In this document: positions 9,449-17,772 of the stretch, piece by piece | How the letters are laid out: the number at the start of each line of letters is the position of its first letter | Numbering within the stretch: position 1 is the stretch's first letter | Source: Microbispora sp. NBC_01189 | GTDB lineage: Bacteria; Actinomycetota; Actinomycetes; Streptosporangiales; Streptosporangiaceae | Assembly: GCF_036010665.1 (NCBI RefSeq) | Contig: NZ_CP108581.1 | Coordinates: 5,203,501-5,267,500 of the forward strand | Direction: 5' to 3' | Length of the DNA stretch: 64,000 nucleotides | Position numbers and translations under genes: made by a program | Notes under the pieces: generated by a model | Seen by the model: only the letters and a program-made list of their open reading frames with translations | The model's database searches: none | Told to the model about the DNA's origin: nothing

Positions 9449-10408
9449 ATGAGGATCCGTCTCCTTACCGGCGTGCTGTCGCTCGCGCTGGTCATGACCG
9501 CCTGCAGCGGCGGCAGCCCGAGTGGGAGTTCGGACGCCGCCGGAGCGGGAGCCGCGGGCGGCTCGAAGACGGTGCGGATGGCGATCAACCCCTGGATCGG
9601 CTACGAGGCCAGCGCGGCGGTGGTCGACTATCTCCTGGAGCACGAGCTCGGCTACAAGGTGGAGAAGATCGAGAGCGGCGAGGCGGACTCCTGGAACGGC
9701 TTCGAGAAGGGCACGGTCGACGTGGTCCTCGAGAACTGGGCCCATCCGGAGCTGAAGAAGAAGTACATCGAGGAGAAGAAGGTCGCCGTCACCGCGGGTG
9801 AGAACGGCAACAAGGGCGTCATCGGGTGGTATGTCCCCGAGTGGATGGTCAAGAAGTATCCGGACATCACCGACTGGCACAACCTGGTCAAGTACAAGGA
9901 CCTGTTCAAGACCGACAAGAGCGGCGGCCTGGGGCAGTACCTGGCCGGTGACAAGTCCTTCGTGACCAGCGACGAGGCGCTGATCAAAAACCTGCACCTG
10001 CCGTACAAGGTGGTCTACTCCGGCAGCGAGGACGCGCTGATCGCGGCGGCCCGCAAGGCCACCGAGAACGAGACCCCGCTGCTCATGTACTTCTACGAGC
10101 CCCAGTGGCTGTTCAATCAGCTCAAGCTCGTCAAGATCAACCTTCCGCCGTACGCGATCGGGTGCGACGCCAAGCCCGAGCTGGTCAAGTGCGACTACCC
10201 GCCGTACCTGCTCGACAAGATCGTCAGCGTGAAGTTCGCCAAGAGCGGCGGCAGGGCGTACGAGCTGATCAAGAACTTCGTCTGGACCAACGACGACCAG
10301 AACGCCGTCGCGTTCGACATGGCGGAGAACAAGATGAACGCCGAGAATGCCGCCCGGAAGTGGGTCGAGGCCAACAGGATCGTCTGGCAGGACTGGATCC
10401 CGGCCTGA
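9449..10408 (+). CDS. Glycine betaine/proline-binding lipoprotein, copy 2
   Basis: A 319-residue paralogue of the upstream binding protein, sharing long identical blocks (for example KKYIEEKKVAV and LLMYFYEPQWLFNQ). Lipobox MTAC with Cys19. The ATG at 9449 has GAGG 6 nt upstream; an ATG 12 nt earlier is less well placed. The copy differs in the linker after the lipid anchor and in several cage-proximal positions (NPWIGYEASAAVV, ENWAHPEL), so it may have another ligand range while using the same permease. Terminators on both sides suggest its own promoter or read-through control. Confidence 0.9.
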   Translation: MRIRLLTGVLSLALVMTACSGGSPSGSSDAAGAGAAGGSKTVRMAINPWIGYEASAAVVDYLLEHELGYKVEKIESGEADSWNGFEKGTVDVVLENWAHPELKKKYIEEKKVAVTAGENGNKGVIGWYVPEWMVKKYPDITDWHNLVKYKDLFKTDKSGGLGQYLAGDKSFVTSDEALIKNLHLPYKVVYSGSEDALIAAARKATENETPLLMYFYEPQWLFNQLKLVKINLPPYAIGCDAKPELVKCDYPPYLLDKIVSVKFAKSGGRAYELIKNFVWTNDDQNAVAFDMAENKMNAENAARKWVEANRIVWQDWIPA

Positions 10409-10425
10409 TCCTCGCGACCATCTGA

Positions 10426-10458
10426 CCGAGGGGCGCGGCGCGATGCCGCGCCCCTCGG
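10426..10458 (+). terminator. Strong hairpin after the second binding-protein gene
   Basis: A perfect 14-bp stem (CCGAGGGGCGCGGC with its complement), 5-nt loop GCGAT, 18 bp after the stop codon. No long T-run follows, which is usual for high-GC actinomycete terminators. Confidence 0.7.
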
Positions 10459-10528
10459 CGTTCTCCTCGGCGTTCCACGCCGCCGCACGGCCCCGGCCGC
10501 CCGTGTAGATCTCCAGGGCGCGCCTCCT

Positions 10529-10556
10529 TTGCCAAGTTTTTACGCTTTGCTATACC
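10529..10556 (+). promoter_or_regulatory. Sigma-70-like promoter of the HNH lipoprotein gene
   Basis: TTGCCA and TATACC separated by 16 bp, inside an unusually AT-rich stretch (10527-10595). Transcription would begin near 10563, giving a leader of about 35 nt that carries AGGGG before the TTG start. One of the clearest vegetative-type promoters in the window. Confidence 0.5.
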
Positions 10557-10597
10557 TAGGTGGGATATTTCAGACATTTCTTTACTTAGGGGTAGCT

Positions 10598-11377
10598 TTG
10601 AGCGGGCGAGGTACCCGATTGATCGCCGCTACCGCGGCGGCGCTGGCGTTGCTGACGGGATGCGGGCGGATAGGCGATCTCGCGGCGGAGCCCGCGGGTC
10701 AGAGCGGCGGCGGCCAGGACGGCGGGAGCGGCGGCTCGGGCGAGGATCGTGGCGTCAACCCGCTCGACAACCCCGACGGCACCGGCCCCGGACTGATGGC
10801 CCTCACCTCCGGCAAGGAGAAGGCGAAGGCCCGCGACCTCATCGGCAAGGTGGCGACGAAGGGCCGCGGCGCGAAGACCGGCTACGACCGGGACAAGTTC
10901 GGCTACGCCTGGGCCGACAACGTGGACGGCGTCCCCTGGGGGCGCAACGGCTGCGACACCCGCAACGACATGCTCAAGCGGGACGGCGAGAACGTCGAGT
11001 ACCGCGGCGGGTCGAACTGCGTCATCGTCACCATGAAGCTGTACGACCCGTACACCGGCAAGAAGATCGACTGGAGCAAGTCGGCCGCCGCGAAGGTCCA
11101 GATCGACCACGTCATGCCCCTGTCGTACGACTGGCAGATGGGCGCGTCGCGGTGGAGCGAGAGCAAGCGCAAGCAGATCGCGAACGACCCGCTCAACCTC
11201 ATGCCCGTGGACGGCTCCACCAACGGTTCCAAGGGCGACTCCGGCCCGGCCACGTGGCTGCCGCCCCGGCGTGAGATCCGCTGCTCCTACGCCGTGCGGT
11301 TCGCCCAGGTCTCCCTCAAGTACGACCTCCCGGTGACCTCCGCCGACAAGGACGCGATGCTGGAGCAGTGCAAGTGA
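10598..11377 (+). CDS. Lipoprotein with HNH-type (GmrSD C-terminal/DUF1524-like) nuclease domain
   Basis: A 259-residue exported protein. A short signal peptide ends in the lipobox LLTGC (Cys22), followed by a Gly/Gln/Ser-rich linker. Residues about 80-259 form an HNH-like fold with IDHVMPLSYDW, then NDPLNLMPVDGSTNGSKGD and TWLPP, matching the secreted DUF1524 nuclease-like group of actinomycetes. Two cysteine pairs in this domain suggest disulfides outside the membrane. I chose the TTG at 10598 because AGGGG lies 5 nt before it; the frame is open further up but lacks a ribosome site. It is monocistronic. A role in DNA scavenging or defence outside the cell is inferred, not shown. Confidence 0.8.
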   Translation: MSGRGTRLIAATAAALALLTGCGRIGDLAAEPAGQSGGGQDGGSGGSGEDRGVNPLDNPDGTGPGLMALTSGKEKAKARDLIGKVATKGRGAKTGYDRDKFGYAWADNVDGVPWGRNGCDTRNDMLKRDGENVEYRGGSNCVIVTMKLYDPYTGKKIDWSKSAAAKVQIDHVMPLSYDWQMGASRWSESKRKQIANDPLNLMPVDGSTNGSKGDSGPATWLPPRREIRCSYAVRFAQVSLKYDLPVTSADKDAMLEQCK

Positions 11378-11553
11378 TCCGCCCGGATCACCGGTAGGCG
11401 ACAGCGCCTCGTCGCTGTAGCCGCACCTCAGCCCGCCTCCGGATCGGGCAGGCCGCCCCCGGCGCGCCAGACGGCGACGGCGGGTGCGGCCTGTGACCGC
11501 ACGTGCGCGGCGCGTTCGGCGGCGAAGGGACGGGCTCCCAGGACGGGCGGCGG
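11378..11553. other. Gap after the lipoprotein gene, with an open minus-strand tail
   Basis: On the minus strand a reading frame without start codon ends at TGA 11428-11430 and is open back to 11553. It encodes about 40 residues ending WRAGGGLPDPEAG, with strongly G/C-biased third positions. It looks like the C-terminal end of a lost gene, directly abutting the broken oxidoreductase start described next. Nothing else is recognised here. Confidence 0.35.
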
Positions 11554-11654
11554 TCAGGCCTGGGAATGGGCGGCTCCCATCAAGGCGTAGCCGGCGATTC
11601 CGATACCCAGGGTGGGGCGGGGAACTCGTCGTCGTGTGAAAGGCCCGTCACCAT
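11554..11654 (-). pseudogene. N-terminal remnant of a Gfo/Idh/MocA-type oxidoreductase
   Basis: Thirteen bases after the alcohol dehydrogenase stop there is an ATG (11654) with GGAG 5 nt upstream, reading MVTGLSHDDEFPAP. After one frame change in a C-rich run the reading continues TLGIGIAGYALMGAAHSQA and stops. GIAGYALMGAAHSQA is the NAD(P)-binding start of Gfo/Idh/MocA dehydrogenases, where the family normally continues with a Trp codon; here a TGA stands in its place. So this was the last gene of the catabolic operon and has been cut off after about 32 codons. Identification rests on this short motif. Confidence 0.55.
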
Positions 11655-11667
11655 CTCCGCTCCGGAG

Positions 11668-12885
11668 TCAGGAGTGTCGGGTCCGGTCCCCGATCCAGGC
11701 CGCTTCGAGGATCGCGGTCAGGCTGGCGGTGTCGGTAGGGCCTGGATGGTTCTGGATCAGGCGGGTGACGCCACTGGCCATCTCCGCGAAGCGCGGGAGG
11801 TCGGCGCGTGCCACGCCGATGTCCGCCAAGGTGGCAGGGATGCCGATGTCGACGAGGAGCCCGTTGAGCCAGGTGAGGAACGTATCCGCGGCCTCGGCAT
11901 CCGAGGCGTCGGTCACGTCGAGTCCGCACACCCTGGCGAGGATGGCCAGCCGGTCGCCGATGGCGTCCCTGGCCGCGTCCAGCGCGTAGGGCAGCAGCAG
12001 CCCGACGCCCAGGCCGTGCGGCGTGTGGGTGGCTGCGCCGATGGGGTACTGGAGGGCGTGCGGAGCCGCGTTGCCCGCGTGGGAAAACGCGAGCCCGGCC
12101 AGCATGGACCCATAGGACATGTCCGCGCGCGCGTCCTTGTCGCCTCCGTCCCTGACGGCACGGGGCAAGCTGCGGGCGATCCGCTCCGCGGCCAGGAGCG
12201 CGTAGTGATCGGTGATCGGATTGCGGCCGAGGAAGACCTGCTCCACCGGGTCGCGCGGTCCGTGGGCCCGGGGTCGCGCGGTGTAGCTCTCCACCGCGTG
12301 ACAGAACGCGTCGATGCCGGAGCGGGCGGTGACGGTCGCAGGGCAGGTGTAGGTGAGCTCGGGGTCGACGATGGCGAAGTCGGGCACGATGTGGACGCTG
12401 GAGACCCCCACCTTCAGCTCGCGGTCCGGGTCGGTCAGCACCGAGACGGGCGTGAGCTCGGAGCCGGTGCCTGACGTCGTCGGGACCGCGACGAGAGGAA
12501 TCGTCGGCCCCGGCACCTTCGACTCGCCGTAGAAGTCGCGCGGCGTCCCACCGTGGCACCGGATGACGCCGACGATTTTGGCGAGGTCGATCACCGTGCC
12601 ACCCCCGATGGCGAGGATCACGTCGGCGTCCACCTCCGCGGCGACCGAGACGGCCAGGGCGACATCGGCGAGTGGCACGTCCGGAGTCGCGTCGGCGAAC
12701 ACCCCGACGACTGCGACCTTCTCCCGTACGGCGGCCACGATCTCGGCCACGCCCGGCTGCCCCAGAAGAACCCGGTCGGTCACGACGAGGACTCGCGAGC
12801 CACACTCGGCCACCACTCGTGGGATGTTCTGCGCGACCCCTTCGCCCACTATCAGCTGGCGTGGTCCGCGGACGGTCTCAAGCAT
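11668..12885 (-). CDS. Iron-containing alcohol dehydrogenase family protein
   Basis: A 405-residue cytoplasmic dehydrogenase of the Fe-ADH/maleylacetate reductase superfamily. The NAD(P)-binding motif GGGTVIDLAKIVG, the substrate-side motif TSGTGSELTPVSVL, and the metal ligands in GIDAFCHAVE and HALQYPIGAATHTPHGLG are all present. It probably reduces or oxidises a small alcohol/aldehyde produced from the substrate taken up by the neighbouring importer. The ATG at 12885 has AGAGAGG upstream. It lies downstream of the aldehyde dehydrogenase on the same strand, 111 bp apart, so the two likely act in sequence (alcohol to aldehyde to acid). Substrate unknown. Confidence 0.88.
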   Translation of the reverse strand: MLETVRGPRQLIVGEGVAQNIPRVVAECGSRVLVVTDRVLLGQPGVAEIVAAVREKVAVVGVFADATPDVPLADVALAVSVAAEVDADVILAIGGGTVIDLAKIVGVIRCHGGTPRDFYGESKVPGPTIPLVAVPTTSGTGSELTPVSVLTDPDRELKVGVSSVHIVPDFAIVDPELTYTCPATVTARSGIDAFCHAVESYTARPRAHGPRDPVEQVFLGRNPITDHYALLAAERIARSLPRAVRDGGDKDARADMSYGSMLAGLAFSHAGNAAPHALQYPIGAATHTPHGLGVGLLLPYALDAARDAIGDRLAILARVCGLDVTDASDAEAADTFLTWLNGLLVDIGIPATLADIGVARADLPRFAEMASGVTRLIQNHPGPTDTASLTAILEAAWIGDRTRHS

Positions 12886-12996
12886 GTCAGTGCCTCTCTG
12901 GAACGTCGGCGGTGATCTGCTGGGCGGACGGCCAGGTCACCTGCGCGACCGGGACGGCGTCGGCAAGGGCGGTCCCGCCCCATGGGTGGAGGCCGG

Positions 12997-14457
12997 TCAC
13001 GGCAGGTCGATCGCCGCGTAGGTGACGTCGAGGTACTCAAGGATGCCCTCGTGCGACCCCTCCTTGCCGATCCCGGACTGCTTCATGCCTCCGAACGGAG
13101 CTGACGGGTCCGAGATCAGACCACGGTTGACGCCGACCATCCCCGTCTCCAGCCCCTCGGCGAACCGGAGCGCCCGCTGGAGGTCACGGGTGAAGACGTA
13201 TCCGACCAGGCCGTGCTCGGTGTCGTTGGCCTTCGCCAGCACCTCGTCGTCGGACGTGAACGAGATGATCGGCGCCACCGGGCCGAAGATCTCCGCCTCC
13301 AGTATCCGCGCGTCTTCGGGCACGTCGACGAGGACCGTGGGCGGATAGAAGTGGCCCGGCCCATCCGGGCGCTCGCCGCCCACCAGGACACGGGCGCCGC
13401 GATCGACCGCGTCGGCGACGAGCCCGTCGATCGTGGTGACCGAGGCCTCGTCGATCAACGCCCCGACGTCCACGCCGTCGTCGAGACCATGACCCACCGA
13501 GAGCGCGCCCATCCGCTCGGCGAAGCGCGCCGTGAACTCCTCCCGCACCGGCTCCTCGACATAGATTCGGTTGGCCGCGATGCAGGACTCCCCGATGTTG
13601 CGCATCTTGGCCACCATGGCACCGTCGAGCGCGACGTCGAGGTCCGCGTCGGCACACACGATCAAGGCCGCGTTGCCGCCCAGTTCCATGGAGGTGCGCA
13701 GCACGTTGTCCGCCGCCTGTCGTAGCAGCACGCGCCCGACCTCGGTCGACCCGGTGAACGAGAGCTTGCGGGTCCGGCGGTCGGCCAGCAGTGCTGCGAC
13801 CACCGCGCCGGAACGCTTGGTTGTCACCACGTTGACGACGCCCGGGGGAACGCCGACCTCCTCCATGATGCGGGCCAGGAACAGCATGGTGAGTGGCGTC
13901 TGGCTTGCTGGCTTGGTGATCGTCGTGCAGCCCGCCGCCAGCGCAGGAGCGATCTTGCGGGCACCCATGGCCAACGGAAAGTTCCAGGGCGTCACGAAGA
14001 CGCACGGTCCGACCGGCTTCGGCACGGTGAGGATGCGATATCCACCATTGGGAGCAGTGTTGTAGCGCCCCTCGACGCGCACCGCCTCCTCGGCGAACCA
14101 ACGGAAGAACTCGGCGCCGTAGGCCACCTCTGCCCGAGCCTCGGCGAGCGGCTTGCCCATCTCGAGCGTTATCAGCCGGGCGACCTCCTCGGATCGCTCG
14201 GTCAGTGCCCGGTACGTCGCGGTCAACAACTCTGACCGTTTTCGCGGCGGGGTCGCCGCCCACTCCGCCATCGCCTTGCTCGCCACGTCCAGAGCGGCGA
14301 GCCCGTCAACGACGCCGGCGTCCGCCACCTCGGCGATGGTCTTGCCGGTGGCCGGGTCCTCGACGGCAAAGGTGGCTCCGCCGGCGGCGTCGCGCCAGGC
14401 GTCGCCAATCCGGAGCCGCCGGTGCTCGGGGGCCAGGACGTTCATCGGGTCACTCAT
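12997..14457 (-). CDS. NAD(P)-dependent aldehyde dehydrogenase (succinate-semialdehyde dehydrogenase-like)
   Basis: A 486-residue aldehyde dehydrogenase. The nucleotide-fold motif FTGSTEVGR, the general-base glutamate in SMELGGN and the catalytic cysteine in NIGESCIAANR are in order. The pattern KPASQTPLTML and the SSADH-like N-terminus (RIGDAWRDAAGG) point to the GabD/SSADH branch, though the true substrate may be another semialdehyde or hydroxyaldehyde. The start was set at ATG 14457 because a perfect AGGAGG stands before it, while an upstream in-frame GTG lacks one. It follows the transporter ATPase gene on the same strand after 260 bp. Confidence 0.9.
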   Translation of the reverse strand: MSDPMNVLAPEHRRLRIGDAWRDAAGGATFAVEDPATGKTIAEVADAGVVDGLAALDVASKAMAEWAATPPRKRSELLTATYRALTERSEEVARLITLEMGKPLAEARAEVAYGAEFFRWFAEEAVRVEGRYNTAPNGGYRILTVPKPVGPCVFVTPWNFPLAMGARKIAPALAAGCTTITKPASQTPLTMLFLARIMEEVGVPPGVVNVVTTKRSGAVVAALLADRRTRKLSFTGSTEVGRVLLRQAADNVLRTSMELGGNAALIVCADADLDVALDGAMVAKMRNIGESCIAANRIYVEEPVREEFTARFAERMGALSVGHGLDDGVDVGALIDEASVTTIDGLVADAVDRGARVLVGGERPDGPGHFYPPTVLVDVPEDARILEAEIFGPVAPIISFTSDDEVLAKANDTEHGLVGYVFTRDLQRALRFAEGLETGMVGVNRGLISDPSAPFGGMKQSGIGKEGSHEGILEYLDVTYAAIDLP

Positions 14458-14717
14458 CGCGTCGCCTCCTGTGATGTTCTTGGTGATGTCCGGCGTGACC
14501 TCAGCGATCGCGCCAGGCGCGTTGACGAACGGGTCACACGACCTCGTCGGGGCCGAGGTTGCCAAGCGGGCCGAACGTGGCCTCGGCCCTGGCTGCTTCA
14601 GCGTCGTCAGGCCGTGCTCCTCGGTGACGGACCGCCGGGGCTCGATTGCCACGTGCGGGCGCATGTCGACGTCGCCGCACTGTGCGGTTACCTCCCGGGC
14701 GGTTACCTCCCGGGCGG
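14458..14717. other. Spacer between the ABC ATPase and aldehyde dehydrogenase genes
   Basis: This 260-bp stretch is long for an otherwise tightly overlapped operon. It contains the triplicated 15-bp repeat next to the ATPase stop codon and the AGGAGG ribosome site of the aldehyde dehydrogenase. Minus-strand frames are open but show no recognisable protein. It may be a scar of gene loss inside the operon. Confidence 0.4.
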
Positions 14718-14728
14718 TTACCTCCCGG
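14684..14728. repeat. Three perfect tandem copies of a 15-bp unit at the end of the ATPase gene
   Basis: The unit GCGGTTACCTCCCGG is repeated three times without mismatch. On the coding (minus) strand it reads CCGGGAGGTAACCGC, so each copy carries a GGGAGG purine run and an in-frame TAA. The ATPase gene stops at the first copy it meets (14718-14720). Being 15 bp, the unit keeps frame. Confidence 0.9.
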
Positions 14729-15794
14729 CTTCGGACAGCGCCAGCCCGGTGCCCGCATCGAACAGGTGCGCACGGTCCAGGTCGACCGTGACATGCAGCC
14801 GCTCGCCCGGCGTACCGGTGACGGTGGGTCGTGCCTTGACCTTGAGGATCTCCGTCCCCACTCGGACGTCGACCAGCGTCCGGTCACCGAGCGGCTCAAG
14901 ACCGTAGAGCTCACCCGGCAACGACGCGCTCCCACGCTGCTCGACGGACAGGTCCTCTGCGCGCAGGCCCAGCAGCAGCGGACGACCGTCCTCAGCCGTG
15001 GTCCAGCGGGGCCGCGGCAGCGTCCAGCCCTCCGCCCCGACCAGACGATCTCCCTCGGCGTGGCAGGCGAGCAGGCTGATCGGCGGGCTCCCGACGAAGC
15101 CCGCGACCCACTGGTTGGCCGGCCGCTCGTACACCTCGGCCGGCGTTCCGACCTGTTGCACCTTCCCCTCCTTGAGGACCGCGACCTGGTCGGCCATGGA
15201 CATGGCCTCGACCTGGTCGTTGGTCACGTAGACGAAGGTCCCCCCGAGGCTCCGGTGGATGCGGGTGAGCTCGGTGCGCATCTCGACGCGGAGCTTGAGG
15301 TCGAGGTTCGTCAGCGGCTCGTCCATGAGAAACGCGCGCGGGCGACGGACCAGCGCCCGGGCCAGGGCGACACGCTGCATCTCACCGCCCGACATCTGCG
15401 CGGGACGACGCTGCAGCAGACGTTCGATGTGCAGCAGGCTCGACATCTGCTCGACGGCGGCGGCGATCTCGCTCGAAGAACAGCGGCGTGCCCGCAGCGG
15501 CGAAGCGATGTTCTCGTACGCCGTGCGTCGCGGGTAGAGGGCGTAGCTCTGGAAGACCATGGCCAGGTCGCGTGCGGCCGGGGTGTCACCGGTCGCGTCC
15601 CGCCCGTCCAGATGCACCGACCCGGCGTCAAGCTTCTCAAGGCCGGCGATCGCTCGCAGGGTCGTCGTCTTGCCTGCCCCGGAGGGCCCGAGCACGACGA
15701 AGAACGAGCCGTCCGGCACGTCCAGCGTCACCCCGTCCAGGGCCTGGACCTTACCGAAGGACTTGCACAGCCCGTGCACCGCCACGGTTCCCAT
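14718..15794 (-). CDS. Carbohydrate-type ABC importer ATPase, subunit A
   Basis: A 358-residue MalK/UgpC-type ATPase. Walker A GPSGAGKTT, Q-loop FQSYALYP, a slightly diverged signature MSGGEMQR, Walker B AFLMDEP and the C-terminal OB-like regulatory domain are present. The switch region reads VTNDQVEAM where the usual residue is His (VTHDQ), so this subunit may have a weakened catalytic site. It starts at the stop codon of the second ATPase gene (TGATG overlap), and the two may form a heterodimer as in the rhizobial glycerol importer GlpST. The TAA stop lies in the first of three 15-bp repeats. Confidence 0.9.
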   Translation of the reverse strand: MGTVAVHGLCKSFGKVQALDGVTLDVPDGSFFVVLGPSGAGKTTTLRAIAGLEKLDAGSVHLDGRDATGDTPAARDLAMVFQSYALYPRRTAYENIASPLRARRCSSSEIAAAVEQMSSLLHIERLLQRRPAQMSGGEMQRVALARALVRRPRAFLMDEPLTNLDLKLRVEMRTELTRIHRSLGGTFVYVTNDQVEAMSMADQVAVLKEGKVQQVGTPAEVYERPANQWVAGFVGSPPISLLACHAEGDRLVGAEGWTLPRPRWTTAEDGRPLLLGLRAEDLSVEQRGSASLPGELYGLEPLGDRTLVDVRVGTEILKVKARPTVTGTPGERLHVTVDLDRAHLFDAGTGLALSEAGR

Positions 15795-16861
15795 CAGGCC
15801 ACCAGCTCTTCCGTGCTCACGTCGTAGACCGGCGGGGGTCCGCCGTTGTGCCGCAGCCCGACCGGTGCGTCAGCGGCGAAACGGACAGTCGGTGCCATCC
15901 GAACCCGTACGTCGCGCTGGCCGCCGTGGTCGACCACGTAGATGATTTCGTCGCCCAGCCACTCCGCCGAGACCACGCGGGCCGGGACCGAACGCTCCGC
16001 CCCTGGTTCGGTGACTTCCAGTGCCTCCGGACGGACGCCCGCGACCAGGGAACGGTCGCGCGGCAGGCCTGGCGGTGGCGCGAGGACCAGTCCGCCCTTG
16101 CCGCGCAGCTTCCCGTCGGCCACCTCCACCTCAATCAGGTTCATCGGCGGGGACCCGATGAATGCGGCGCAGAAGAGACTCGCCGGACGGTCGTAGACCT
16201 CCAGGGGCGTGCCGATCTGCTCGACGCGGCCCTTGTTGAGGATGGCGATTCTGTGACCGAGCGACATCGCCTCGACTTGGTCGTGGGTGACGTAGACCAT
16301 CGTCGTCCCCAGCTCCCCCTGGAGGTGCTTGATCTCCGTGCGCATGTCCGCCCTCAGCTCCGCGTCCAGATTGGTGAGGGGTTCGTCCATGAGGAATGCG
16401 CGCGGTCGTCGCACCAGGGCGCGAGCGAGCGCGACGCGCTGCTGCTCCCCGCCGGACAGCCGGTTCGGTCGCCGGTCCAGGAGCGGAGCGAGCCGCATCA
16501 GCCGGGCGGCCTCGTCGACCCGCTCGCGCACCTCCGCCTTGGGCAGGCCCTCGGCCCGCAGGGGGAACGCCAGGTTGTCGCGGGTCTTCAGATGCGGGTA
16601 GAGAGCGTAGAACTGGAACACCATGGCGATGTCTCGCTCGGCGGGCGGCAGGTCGTTGACCAGCGTTTCGCCGATGCGGATGTCGCCCGTCGTCTGTCGC
16701 TCCAGGCCTGCTATGGCCCGCAGCGTGGTCGTCTTACCGCAACCCGAAGGGCCGAGCATGACGAACAACTCGCCGTCGCCGATGGACAGGTCCACGTGCT
16801 CGACTGCGACCGTCCCGTCCGGGTAGCGCTTGTGCAGGGCGGTCACTTCGATACCCGCCAT
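15794..16861 (-). CDS. Carbohydrate-type ABC importer ATPase, subunit B
   Basis: A 355-residue MalK/UgpC-type ATPase. It has Walker A GPSGCGKTT, signature LSGGEQQR, Walker B AFLMDEP and an intact switch histidine in VTHDQVEAMS, so this is the catalytically complete member of the pair. The C-terminal third is the TOBE regulatory domain. Stop and start codons overlap with the genes on both sides (TGATG), which keeps subunit output balanced. Two non-identical ATPases in one operon are less usual than one shared MsiK-type ATPase in actinomycetes. Confidence 0.92.
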   Translation of the reverse strand: MAGIEVTALHKRYPDGTVAVEHVDLSIGDGELFVMLGPSGCGKTTTLRAIAGLERQTTGDIRIGETLVNDLPPAERDIAMVFQFYALYPHLKTRDNLAFPLRAEGLPKAEVRERVDEAARLMRLAPLLDRRPNRLSGGEQQRVALARALVRRPRAFLMDEPLTNLDAELRADMRTEIKHLQGELGTTMVYVTHDQVEAMSLGHRIAILNKGRVEQIGTPLEVYDRPASLFCAAFIGSPPMNLIEVEVADGKLRGKGGLVLAPPPGLPRDRSLVAGVRPEALEVTEPGAERSVPARVVSAEWLGDEIIYVVDHGGQRDVRVRMAPTVRFAADAPVGLRHNGGPPPVYDVSTEELVA

Positions 16862-17772
16862 CAGCGTCGCACCGCCCCGAGCGTCACACCGGCGATGAGG
16901 TGCTTGCGCACCAGGTAGGCGAAGACGAGCACCGGCAGGGCGAACACCACGGAGGCGGCGGCCACGAGACCCCAGTCCACGGTGGTTCCACCGATGAGGC
17001 CGGCGATGGCGGGCGGGGCCGTCCGCACGTTGTCGCTGGAGGTGAGGAAGATGGCGAACACGAACTCGTTCCACGAGAAGATGAGGGCGAAGACCGCCGT
17101 CGCGGCGATGCCGGGCAGGAGCAGGGGAAGAGTGAATTTCCAGAACGCCTGCAGACGGGTGTAGCCGTCGAGCATGGCGGCGTCCTCGTACTCCGCGGGC
17201 ACCTCGTCGACGAACCCCTTCATCATCCAGATCGTGAACGGGACGTTGAACGCGGCGTAGATGAGGATCAGGCCGAGCTTGGAGTCGATGAGCCCGACTT
17301 GGCGGTACATGAGGAAGATCGGGATCACGACGACGACGGGCGGCATGAAGCGGGTGGACAGGATGAAGAACAGCTGGTCCTTCTTGGCCTTCACGGCGAA
17401 GCGTGAGTAGGCCCAGGCCGCCGGGACCCCCAGCACGGTGGCCAGCGCCGTGGAGACCCCGGCGACCACGACGGAGTTGAGGAACGAGACGGACAAGGCC
17501 GAGCGACCGCCTCCGGAGGAGGCGAACACGTCCTTGAAATGGTCCAGGGTGACCTTGAAGTCGAAGAACTTGGCCGGGATGGCGTAGACGTCCCGGTTCT
17601 CCTTGATGGACGTCTCGATCATCCACAGCACCGGAAAGAGCATCACCACGGCCAGCACGGTCAGCAGGGCGACCTCGAGCACGGAGCGGCCCCGGCCGCC
17701 GAGGCGGCGCGCGGAGGGCGTGTGATCGCGGGCAGGACCTGTGGACACGGCCTCGTCGACGGAGACGGCCAT
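16861..17772 (-). CDS. Carbohydrate ABC importer permease, MalG type
   Basis: A 303-residue inner-membrane protein with about six hydrophobic spans, the first at LEVALLTVLAVVMLFPVLWM. The EAA loop reads VPAEYEDAAMLDGYTRLQAFWKFTLP in the MalG position and contacts the ATPase. It carries the long periplasmic stretch after span 1 that is typical of CUT1 permease 2. It starts inside the stop codon of the first permease gene (TGATG) and ends inside the start of ATPase B. Confidence 0.92.
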   Translation of the reverse strand: MAVSVDEAVSTGPARDHTPSARRLGGRGRSVLEVALLTVLAVVMLFPVLWMIETSIKENRDVYAIPAKFFDFKVTLDHFKDVFASSGGGRSALSVSFLNSVVVAGVSTALATVLGVPAAWAYSRFAVKAKKDQLFFILSTRFMPPVVVVIPIFLMYRQVGLIDSKLGLILIYAAFNVPFTIWMMKGFVDEVPAEYEDAAMLDGYTRLQAFWKFTLPLLLPGIAATAVFALIFSWNEFVFAIFLTSSDNVRTAPPAIAGLIGGTTVDWGLVAAASVVFALPVLVFAYLVRKHLIAGVTLGAVRR

